The notes under the pieces were generated by a model. It did not search any database and had not been told where the DNA came from. It was given only the letters and a program-made list of their open reading frames with translations. Position numbers and translations under genes: made by a program. Of a stretch of 14,995 bases of DNA, positions 8,752 to 14,995 are shown piece by piece. The stretch is from DATLHO01 sp035539855. GTDB taxonomy: Bacteria > Bacteroidota > Ignavibacteria > OLB7. Within the stretch, counting starts at the first letter, position 1; each line of letters opens with the position of its first letter. The stretch is taken from positions 1 to 14,995 of the forward strand of contig DATLHO010000058.1 of the NCBI GenBank assembly GCA_035539855.1, written 5' to 3'.

Positions 8752-9019
8752 CTGCGTTCAGCCCCGCCACGTCGCAACGCGCCGGCCATCGCATTCCGAC
8801 GCCGGCGTGCCCGTCAGCGCGTGCAGGTGACCACATGCCGGAGCCGCTCGCCGGTCACCACATGCCGGCGCCGCTAGCCGCGTGGCGCTGCCGCGTGTCG
8901 CTGCCGCTGCCGCTGCCGCAAAACATCTCAACACCGCCAATCGACCGCGCTTTTTTCTTATTATCGCGGACCAATTACTGGTCTCTCCCGGCCCACACTC
9001 AATTTCGCAGGAAGCTCCC
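8752..9019. other. Intergenic region with short direct repeats and an outer-membrane-protein promoter
   Basis: Two copies of ACCACATGCCGG(A/C)GCCGCT start at 8830 and 8857, giving a 27-bp period. A GCTGCC-type hexanucleotide run follows at about 8899-8919. Next comes an AT-rich patch (8951-8964) with TATTAT at 8959-8964, a likely -10 element for the outer-membrane protein gene starting at 9020; no good -35 partner was found. No coding region is supported here. Confidence 0.5.
8959..8964 (+). promoter_or_regulatory. Probable -10 element for the outer-membrane protein gene
   Basis: TATTAT matches the TATAAT consensus at five of six positions and lies in the only AT-rich patch of the gap, directly after a T6 run. 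It is 55 bp upstream of the start codon. A -35 sequence is not convincing, so an activator or an alternative sigma factor may be used. Confidence 0.4.
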
Positions 9020-9514
9020 GTGCGTATGAAACGTCTTCTCCTTACCGCAGCAGTCGTGGCGGCGATCTCGTGCCTGGCTGCGCCGGCCTCGCGGGCGCAG
9101 TCGCAGGCGTTGCTCGGTCCGGATGTCGGCCTCTGGGTCGACCTCGGCAAGATCGATCTCGGTCTGATTGCCGAGTTCCTCATCACACCCGAGGTGTCGA
9201 TCCAGCCGGGTGTTCACTTCGTGATCGACGCGTACCCGAACACGACGCTGTTGATCTTCGACGGCAACGTTCACTACAACTTCGCGCTGCGCGGCCAGAC
9301 GTTCTCGCCGTATGTCCGAGGCGGCATCGGCATCTGGCACTCGTCATACTCGAGCGGCAGCATCTCGTCGAGCGGCACCGATGTGCACCTGAACATCGGC
9401 GGCGGTCTGACGTTCAACACCCGCTCCGACATGCAGCCCTTCGTCGGTCTGAGCATCGCCTTCGTCGGCGGCAGCGACGTGAAGCTCCATGGCGGACTCA
9501 AGTGGGCGATCTGA
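9020..9514 (+). CDS. Small outer-membrane beta-barrel protein (OmpA/OmpW-like porin fold)
   Basis: The protein is 164 residues from the GTG at 9020, or 162 from the ATG at 9026. An AGGAAG ribosome site at 9009-9014 is 5 nt from the GTG and 11 nt from the ATG, which slightly favours the GTG. The N-terminus is a Sec signal peptide (MKRLLLTAAVVAAISCLAAPASRA, cleavage before QSQ). The mature part of about 138 residues is a series of alternating amphipathic beta strands: VGLWVDLGKIDLGLIAEFLI, VSIQPGVHFVIDAY, DGNVHYNFAL, FSPYVRGGIGIWHSSYS, VHLNIGGGLTFNTR, MQPFVGLSIAFVGG and VKLHGGLKWAI. This fits the eight-stranded outer-membrane beta-barrel superfamily (PF13505-like). The final residue is Ile rather than the common Phe. 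Function is unknown; such barrels are often structural or small-solute proteins. It is monocistronic, ending in the terminator at 9638-9680. Confidence 0.85.
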   Translation: MRMKRLLLTAAVVAAISCLAAPASRAQSQALLGPDVGLWVDLGKIDLGLIAEFLITPEVSIQPGVHFVIDAYPNTTLLIFDGNVHYNFALRGQTFSPYVRGGIGIWHSSYSSGSISSSGTDVHLNIGGGLTFNTRSDMQPFVGLSIAFVGGSDVKLHGGLKWAI

Positions 9515-9524
9515 TCAGGACGTA

Positions 9525-9622
9525 GCATCGCGATCGGCGCTTCGCGATCGGCGCATCGCGAACAACGCATCGCTAGCAACGCATCGCGATCTATTCATCG
9601 CGATCAACGCTCCGCGATCAGC
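9525..9622. repeat. Seven-copy 14-bp tandem repeat (GCATCGCGATCNNC)
   Basis: Seven uninterrupted 14-bp units start at 9525, 9539, 9553, 9567, 9581, 9595 and 9609. Examples are GCATCGCGATCGGC, GCTTCGCGATCGGC, GCATCGCGAACAAC and TCATCGCGATCAAC. The core ATCGCGAT is palindromic and contains GATC. The array begins 11 bp after the outer-membrane protein stop and ends 16 bp before its terminator hairpin, so it is transcribed in the 3' untranslated region. It is not coding. It could be a protein-binding array or a slippage-prone microsatellite. Confidence 0.85.
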
Positions 9623-9637
9623 CCAGGGACAACGAGA

Positions 9638-9680
9638 CGACGCCCGCTCCGAACAACCGGAGCGGGCGTCGGCATTTTAT
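9638..9680 (+). terminator. Intrinsic terminator of the outer-membrane protein gene
   Basis: CGACGCCCGCTCCG (9638-9651) pairs perfectly with CGGAGCGGGCGTCG (9658-9671) as a 14-bp stem with loop AACAAC, followed by GCATTTTAT. This is a classic Rho-independent terminator. Confidence 0.85.
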
Positions 9681-9855
9681 GGCGGCGCAGACGCAGCTCG
9701 CAACGCGAGCGGGCCGACGGCGTGCACGTTTCGCCCTGCGATCACCGGGTGCATTCAGAAAGCCTGTACGACTCCGCAACCCGCATTTCCGCTGGTTTTC
9801 AGACCATGACAGCTCGCATCGCGCGTGGCGTATCGGTTGCGACGGTGTAGGACAT
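9681..9855. other. Non-coding stretch before the candidate RNA
   Basis: This stretch has one perfect 6-bp hairpin (GCTCGC-AAC-GCGAGC, 9696-9710) and no recognisable gene. Long open frames cross it on both strands, but none has a family signature. A promoter for the RNA proposed at 9856 should lie near its right end; TTGCGA at 9837-9842 is a weak -35 candidate without a matching -10. Confidence 0.4.
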
Positions 9856-10027
9856 GCCGGCGGGGGGTCACGAAGAGATGCGAGCGAGATGAGGAGGCGG
9901 TCGAATGGATGAATGGTGAGGGTAACCCGACGACAATCGTTGGTGACCGTCGCAGAGACGAAAGCAGAGTCACCGCCGGCCGACATGCGCCGGGGCATCA
10001 CGTTCTGGGTGCCTCGGCGCTTTTTTT
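9856..10027 (+). ncRNA. Candidate structured RNA ending in a strong intrinsic terminator
   Basis: A closing stem pairs GCCGGCGG (9856-9863) with CCGCCGGC (9973-9980). Inside it are GGG-TAA-CCC (9920-9928), ACGA-CAA-TCGT (9930-9940), and a stem GGTGAC/GTCACC (9942-9947 with 9969-9974) that encloses CGTC-GCAGA-GACG (9948-9960). The outer stem and GGTGAC/GTCACC share two bases, so they compete in part. A terminator follows (9987-10027). No plus-strand protein gene lies between this and the previous terminator at 9680, so the transcript would be non-coding, or a leader attenuated ahead of the four-helix-bundle gene. It did not match 6S, SRP, RNase P, tmRNA or common riboswitch cores that I could recall. 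The 5' end is inferred. Confidence 0.4.
9987..10027 (+). terminator. Strong intrinsic terminator without an upstream protein gene
   Basis: GCGCCGGGGCA (9987-9997) pairs with TGCCTCGGCGC (10010-10020) over 11 positions, one of them a G-U wobble. The loop is 12 nt and seven T follow (10021-10027). The U tract is the best in the window and points to plus-strand transcription. Confidence 0.85.
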
Positions 10028-10121
10028 GTCGGCTTTGCCGACAGGGACACGCCTTCGGCGAGGGGACAGGGCCTGCGGCCCAGGGGACACGGCTTCGCCG
10101 AGGGGACAGGGCCTGCGGCCC
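10028..10121 (+). repeat. Left array: hairpin units headed by AGGGGACA
   Basis: After a small hairpin GTCGGC-TTT-GCCGAC (10028-10042) come four units, each an A-G(3-4)-ACA head followed by a tight hairpin with a 3-nt loop. Unit 1 is 10043-10060 (CGCC-TTC-GGCG). Unit 2 is 10061-10081 (GGGCC-TGC-GGCCC). Unit 3 is 10082-10100 (CGGC-TTC-GCCG). Unit 4 is 10101-10121, identical to unit 2. Two hairpin types alternate, giving a 40-bp higher-order period. The array lies upstream of the four-helix-bundle gene and is oriented opposite to the right array. Confidence 0.9.
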
Positions 10122-10145
10122 AGGTTGGAGGAATGGGGGGGGTGG

Positions 10146-10199
10146 TTGCGATGGACGGGAGTGATGGTGTATGTTCTTTTGGGCCCCGCCGCCACCATC
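10146..10199 (+). promoter_or_regulatory. Possible promoter with overlapping inverted repeat for the four-helix-bundle gene
   Basis: TTGCGA (10146-10151) and TATGTT (10170-10175) are separated by 18 bp and each match the sigma-70 boxes at four of six positions. GATGGTG (10163-10169) and CACCATC (10193-10199) form a 7-bp inverted repeat flanking the likely start site, which could be an operator or an RNA hairpin. A G8 run (10135-10142) lies directly upstream of the -35. Confidence 0.35.
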
Positions 10200-10214
10200 T
10201 ATTGTGAGGATGTC

Positions 10215-10604
10215 ATGAGAATTGCTCGCTTCGAGGATATCGTTGCGTGGCAGTATGCGCGCGTGCTCGTCAAGGACGTGTATTGCGAGACGGCGAAGGG
10301 TCCGGGTCGGCGCGACTTCACGTTTCGGAACCAGATCTGCAGTGCGGCGCTGTCGGTCATGAACAACATTGCCGAAGGCTTCTCGCGCGAATCCCGTGTC
10401 GAGTTCGCACGCTTCCTCGACATCGCCCGCGCCTCCGCCCGGGAAGTCCAGTCGCTCCTCTACACCGCCACGGACCTGGGCTACGTCGACGACGCAGCAC
10501 TCAAGCGTATGAGAAAACAGGTAACCGAAACCGCCTTCCTCATCACGCGCCTCCGCACCTCCCTCAACACACTCCCGCGCCCCCGAACCCAGACAAGCTC
10601 CTAA
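10215..10604 (+). CDS. Four-helix-bundle protein of the 23S rRNA intervening-sequence (IVP) family
   Basis: The protein has 129 residues and starts at the ATG at 10215 (MRIARFEDIVAWQYARVLVKDVY), with GAGGA at 10206-10210 as a ribosome site 4 nt away. The frame is open further upstream but the family starts here. Hallmarks are the F.D..AWQ.A..L opening helix, F.NQI..A..SV.NNIAEGFSRES..EFARFLDIARASAREV over the second and third helices, and LL..A.DLGY before the last helix. The C-terminus is Pro/Arg-rich. These proteins form pentameric four-helix bundles and are often encoded within intervening sequences of 23S rRNA, where their role is unclear. Avd of diversity-generating retroelements has the same fold. 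Here there is no rRNA, reverse transcriptase or template repeat nearby. Instead the gene is flanked by inverted hairpin-repeat arrays (10028-10121 and 10673-10799), which suggests a mobile or repeat-associated unit. Confidence 0.92.
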   Translation: MRIARFEDIVAWQYARVLVKDVYCETAKGPGRRDFTFRNQICSAALSVMNNIAEGFSRESRVEFARFLDIARASAREVQSLLYTATDLGYVDDAALKRMRKQVTETAFLITRLRTSLNTLPRPRTQTSS

Positions 10605-10615
10605 CCGGCACAAGC

Positions 10616-10646
10616 AAAAAGCGGCCGCGCCCCAAAGCGCGGCCGC
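10616..10646 (-). terminator. Intrinsic terminator for glmS-strand transcription
   Basis: GCGGCCGCGC (10621-10630) pairs with GCGCGGCCGC (10637-10646) as a perfect 10-bp stem with loop CCCAAA. On the minus strand the stem is followed by TTTTTGC. It lies 170 bp past the glmS stop, beyond the repeat array, so glmS mRNA would carry the whole array unless processed. On the plus strand it sits 16 bp after the four-helix-bundle stop, but lacks a U tract in that direction. Confidence 0.75.
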
Positions 10647-10672
10647 CCCATACTAAGACCACAGACGAACCC

Positions 10673-10815
10673 GTCCCCTGCGCAGCTGTCCCCTGGCCGA
10701 AGGCCTGTCCCCTGCGCAGCTGTCCCCTGGCCGAAGGCCTGTCCCCTGCGAAGCTGTCCCCTGGCCGCAGGCCTGTCCCCTGGCCGCAGGCCTGTCCCCG
10801 GGCCCCTCCGGGGCC

Positions 10816-10816
<1 letters not shown>
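10673..10816 (-). repeat. Right array: TGTCCCCT units separated by small hairpins
   Basis: Read on the plus strand there are eight copies of (T)GTCCCC(T/G), beginning at about 10673, 10687, 10706, 10721, 10740, 10755, 10774 and 10793. Between them alternate a 7-bp spacer (GCGCAGC or GCGAAGC) and an 11-bp hairpin (GGCCGAAGGCC or GGCCGCAGGCC); near the end two 11-bp hairpins follow each other. The array finishes with GGGCCCC-TCC-GGGGCCC (10800-10816), whose last base is already the first base of the glmS stop triplet. TGTCCCCT is the exact reverse complement of AGGGGACA, the head of the left array, so the two arrays are inverted. It is not a CRISPR array: there are no unique spacers. Confidence 0.9.
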
Positions 10817-12648
<1,832 letters not shown>

Positions 12649-12677
12649 GTAGTCGTCTCCGGTGAGTAGGAAGGATC

Positions 12678-12706
12678 AAGTTAATCGCGAGGCAGTATGC
12701 TGCCAA
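12678..12706 (-). promoter_or_regulatory. Possible sigma-70-type promoter of glmS
   Basis: On the minus strand TTGGCA (12706-12701) matches the -35 consensus at five of six positions and is followed after exactly 17 bp by TAACTT (12683-12678), a weak -10. The start codon is 30 bp further on. Directly upstream is a C7G7 palindrome (12717-12730). Confidence 0.4.
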
Positions 12707-12716
12707 GCCCCGGCTG

Positions 12717-12756
12717 CCCCCCCGGGGGGGTGAGGTCGCGGTTAGGGGGGTGAGGT
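12717..12756. repeat. C7G7 palindrome and duplicated GGGGGGTGAGGT at the oxidoreductase 3' end
   Basis: Seven C (12717-12723) are followed by seven G (12724-12730). The 12-mer GGGGGGTGAGGT occurs at 12725-12736 and again at 12745-12756, a 20-bp period. The second copy encodes the last residues of the GMC oxidoreductase (TSPP) and the first lies just beyond the stop, so this is a small duplication at the gene end. There is no U tract, so it is not a standard terminator. Confidence 0.7.
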
Positions 12757-14295
12757 TTCCGTCAGGCTCGGTGCGGTCGCACCCCCATACCGCATCACCA
12801 TCCCCCTCGCAATCCTCTCCGCGTTCGCCAGGATCGTCAGGCTCGAGTTGACGGCCAGCGAGGTCGGCACCGCCGCGCCGTCGCTGACGTAGAGGCCGGG
12901 ATACCCGAAGACTTCGCCCGAGGCGTCGACGACGCCGTTGTCGCGCGTGTCGGCCATGCGGCAGGAGCCGATCATGTGCGACGTGTCGAAGTGGATCGCG
13001 CCGTTCTCGGTGCCTTCCGCGTCGATCGTCTTCGCGCGCACTATCTCGCAGCCGTTGCGCGAGAGGATCGAATCGAGGAGCCCCGAGGTCTCGTGGTAGT
13101 ACCGGGCGAGCGTCTCGTCGATGTCGAGCCATGGCTCGAACTCGCCGTTGCCCAGACGCCGTATCCCCGCGCCGGGCGGCGTCAGGCCGAGCGCGTAGAG
13201 AACGATCATGCGGCGCCTGGAGATCTTCATCATCTCGACGTGCGACTCGCCCCAGTACGTCTCGTGGCCGTGTCCGCGGTCGAGCGCGAGGTGCGCCGTG
13301 CCCACGAGCGTGATCGGCAGCGGCTTGATCGACGAGACCGTGATGCCGCGCTCCTCGAGGAACTGATAGCTGATCATCCCGGGATGCGACCGACCGGTGG
13401 CCATGTCTCCCTCGATGAATCCCTCCGGGAGAATCCCCACCGCCTTGACACTGCCGTTGAACGCGATGTTGCGACCGACGTGAGCGCTGAGCCGGCGCAG
13501 GTACGGCCGCGAGCGCAGCAGCAGCTTCGCGGTGCCGATCGTGCCGCCGCCGAGCACGACGATCTTCGCGCGCACCTGCATCTCGCCCGCCGTGCCGCGG
13601 CATTGAACGACATAGCGGAGGGGTATCGTGTCGATGTCGCCATTGGAGGCGTGCGTGCTGCGCACCGTCGCGATCGTACGGATGTCGATGGCCTCGAGTC
13701 CGGTCATCACGCGGGCTCCGGCTGCGGTGATCGCCGGCAGGTAGTTGAGGTGCAGCGACTGCTTCGCGCCGAAGAGACAGCCCGAGATGCAGAAGCCGCT
13801 GCCGACGCAGCCGCGCACGGCGTAGCGCGCACGGTCGCAGGAGTAGCCGAGGTTCTTCATGAGCATCGCGAAGGCGACTCCCGATTTCGGGATCTCGTCG
13901 ACGCCGATCTGTTCGACGTTGAGCATCCGCTCGGCCTCGTCGAAGTACGGGTCGAGCGAGCGCCGGTCGATACCGTGCGGCCAGAGCCGGCGCCCGAACG
14001 CATCGCGCTGCTCGAATGCGATCGACGGCGCGCGCAGGGAGACCATCTCGTAGAAGCCCGATCCGCCGCCGAGCGCCTCGGCATAGGTGAAACTCACGGT
14101 GTCGCTGCCCTCGCCCTTGAGATACGCGAGCAGGTAGCCGGGATCCTGCGTCTGCCGGAAGTCGCGCTCGGGGACGATGTCCGGTCCCTTCTCGATGATC
14201 GTCACGGTCAGTCCCGCCTCGGCCAGGCGCAGTGCCGGAGCGGCGGCTCCGAAGCCGCTGCCGATCACCAGCACGTCGGTGTCGATGGTGTTCAT
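12742..14295 (-). CDS. GMC-family FAD-dependent oxidoreductase (dehydrogenase large subunit)
   Basis: The protein has 517 residues. The N-terminal FAD-binding motif is VLVIGSGFGAAAPALRLAEAG, with the glycine motif at 12-18 followed by the ribose-binding Glu35. SFTYAEALGGGSGFYEM is the second flavin segment. The GMC C-terminal domain ends in HMIGSCRMADT (His440) and VSDGAAVPTSLAVNSSLTILANAERIA (Asn483), the usual catalytic His/Asn pair. A cysteine cluster C163-x5-C169-x3-C173 followed by GAKQS occupies the position of the C..GC..GAKNS segment of cholesterol-oxidase and gluconate-dehydrogenase-like members. It has no signal peptide. The partner encoded 21 bp upstream has a Tat signal and belongs to the gluconate 2-dehydrogenase subunit 3 group, so the pair probably folds in the cytoplasm and is exported together. 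Likely reaction: oxidation of a sugar, polyol or alcohol, with electrons to a cytochrome or quinone. The substrate is unknown. Confidence 0.92.
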   Translation of the reverse strand: MNTIDTDVLVIGSGFGAAAPALRLAEAGLTVTIIEKGPDIVPERDFRQTQDPGYLLAYLKGEGSDTVSFTYAEALGGGSGFYEMVSLRAPSIAFEQRDAFGRRLWPHGIDRRSLDPYFDEAERMLNVEQIGVDEIPKSGVAFAMLMKNLGYSCDRARYAVRGCVGSGFCISGCLFGAKQSLHLNYLPAITAAGARVMTGLEAIDIRTIATVRSTHASNGDIDTIPLRYVVQCRGTAGEMQVRAKIVVLGGGTIGTAKLLLRSRPYLRRLSAHVGRNIAFNGSVKAVGILPEGFIEGDMATGRSHPGMISYQFLEERGITVSSIKPLPITLVGTAHLALDRGHGHETYWGESHVEMMKISRRRMIVLYALGLTPPGAGIRRLGNGEFEPWLDIDETLARYYHETSGLLDSILSRNGCEIVRAKTIDAEGTENGAIHFDTSHMIGSCRMADTRDNGVVDASGEVFGYPGLYVSDGAAVPTSLAVNSSLTILANAERIARGMVMRYGGATAPSLTETSPP

Positions 14296-14316
14296 TGCAT
14301 CGCTCGGTTGGTGGGT

Positions 14317-14907
14317 TCAGGAGTGGTTGCCATCGGCGGTCATCGACGGACCGAGGATCGAGGCCGTCTCGCGGTAGTACATCTCCTCAGCGGAGAAGCC
14401 GGCGTTGGCACCGGGGAATTCGATGAGCTCGCAGCCGCGGTCGTCGTCGTAGATCGAGCCGTAGAACGAGACCTGCGTCGCGAGGATCGCGGCGCGATAC
14501 AGTCGGGCGGTGATCGCGTCGGCCGCGAGGCCGTCGCGCACGATCATCGCGCGCCGTGCGACGTCGAGCTCATCGAAGCGATCGCTGCCGAAGCGAGTGT
14601 GGCTGCGGCGGGCGAGGTCGGAGGTGAACAGACCGAGGTGGCGGGTGAAGGGGAAGCGCTCGTCGCGGAAGATCCGCACGAGGTCGGGCTGCGTCGGGCT
14701 CGCGCCGGGAATGATCGTCGTGGCGAACGATCGCAGAAAGCAATCGACGAGCTCGCGATCGTCATCGAAGCGATCGTCATAGAGCCTGAAGATCGCGCGC
14801 GCCGGCGTGCATCCGACAACGCCCGCGCCGCCCAGCAGCAGCAGTGAGTAGAGAAACGATCGGCGCGAAACGTCGGTCGCCGCGGCGTCGGAAGAGATGC
14901 GGATCAT
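14317..14907 (-). CDS. Gluconate 2-dehydrogenase subunit 3-like protein with Tat signal
   Basis: The protein has 196 residues, and the ATG at 14905-14907 is preceded by GGAG 9 nt away. SRRSFLYSLLLLGG (from residue 14) is a twin-arginine signal. The hydrophobic core ends in VVGC (Cys33), which also fits a lipobox, so the product may be a Tat-exported lipoprotein. The rest is helical and charged, with LVDCFLRSFATTIIPGASPTQPD near the start of the mature part and a C-terminal SFYGSIYDDDRGCELIEFPG..AGFSAEEMYYR. This is the pattern of the small subunit (Gluconate_2-dh3, PF13618) of membrane-bound sugar dehydrogenases. It probably escorts the GMC subunit encoded directly downstream through the Tat translocon and holds it at the membrane. 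The two genes form an operon. A cytochrome c subunit often completes the complex; none is adjacent inside the window. Confidence 0.88.
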   Translation of the reverse strand: MIRISSDAAATDVSRRSFLYSLLLLGGAGVVGCTPARAIFRLYDDRFDDDRELVDCFLRSFATTIIPGASPTQPDLVRIFRDERFPFTRHLGLFTSDLARRSHTRFGSDRFDELDVARRAMIVRDGLAADAITARLYRAAILATQVSFYGSIYDDDRGCELIEFPGANAGFSAEEMYYRETASILGPSMTADGNHS

Positions 14908-14995
14908 GGCGCGACTCCATCAGTTGATGAACCGCGCGCAAGATGAAAGGCGGGGAAAGGCGGTGTGTCAGGTTGGGATCACGGTGGTGTCAGAA
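14908..14995. other. Upstream region of the dehydrogenase operon
   Basis: These 88 bp to the window end should contain the operon promoter. A direct repeat GAAAGGCGG occurs at 14945-14953 and 14955-14963. No convincing promoter boxes were found. Confidence 0.35.

Noticed and set aside
6018..8789. A 923-residue open frame antisense to clpC
   Set aside because: It is the exact shadow of clpC in a high-GC genome, has no family signature and runs through conserved AAA+ coding sequence.
9618..10613. A 331-residue minus-strand open frame across the candidate RNA and four-helix-bundle gene
   Set aside because: It runs antisense to a recognised family and through hairpin arrays and terminators, with no domain signature.
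12649..12741. glmS ribozyme/riboswitch in the glmS leader
   Set aside because: The leader is only 93 bp including the proposed promoter, and I could not find the conserved core. The ribozyme is mainly known from Gram-positive bacteria.
12976..14847. A 623-residue plus-strand open frame opposite the dehydrogenase operon
   Set aside because: Arg/Asp/Val-rich composition typical of antisense frames; the minus strand carries two recognisable gene families over the same bases.

Overview
The window is high-GC bacterial chromosome from a Gram-negative, probably aerobic organism. The cell type is inferred from an OstA/LptA-like periplasmic protein, a predicted outer-membrane beta-barrel, several Sec signal peptides ending in Ala-Gln, a c-type cytochrome and a Tat-exported oxidoreductase subunit. 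A ClpC-type ATPase in such an envelope, frequent GTG starts and weak Shine-Dalgarno sites would suit Gemmatimonadota, but no rRNA or other firm marker is present, so the phylum is a guess.

Layout. 1-464 (-): start of a c-type cytochrome that runs off the window, with two tandem operator-like palindromes 70-107 bp upstream of its start. 767-4210 (-): three genes in a row, a Cys4 protein of unknown function, a large OstA-like protein with a Ser/Gly/Arg repeat linker, and a small exported protein. 4346-5500 (-): acyl-CoA dehydrogenase with its own terminator. 5501-6020: divergent promoter region. 6021-8690 (+): clpC. 9020-9514 (+): small outer-membrane beta-barrel protein, followed by a 7 x 14-bp tandem repeat and a terminator. 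9515-10815: the accessory-looking part. It holds a candidate structured RNA ending in a strong intrinsic terminator, then a 23S-rRNA-IVP-type four-helix-bundle gene (+) flanked on both sides by oppositely oriented arrays of AGGGGACA/TGTCCCCT units separated by small hairpins. 10816-12648 (-): glmS. 12742-14907 (-): a two-gene operon for a GMC-family flavin dehydrogenase and its Tat-signal small subunit (gluconate 2-dehydrogenase subunit 3-like).

Functionally most genes are housekeeping or envelope: amino-sugar supply for peptidoglycan and LPS (glmS), envelope and lipid-transport-like proteins, fatty-acid or short-chain acyl-CoA oxidation, protein quality control (clpC) and periplasmic sugar or alcohol oxidation feeding the respiratory chain. 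The most unusual segment is 9515-10816. The four-helix-bundle gene is not inside an rRNA, sits between two inverted hairpin-repeat arrays, and is preceded by a predicted folded RNA with a terminator. It looks like a small mobile or regulatory module lodged between the outer-membrane protein gene and glmS.
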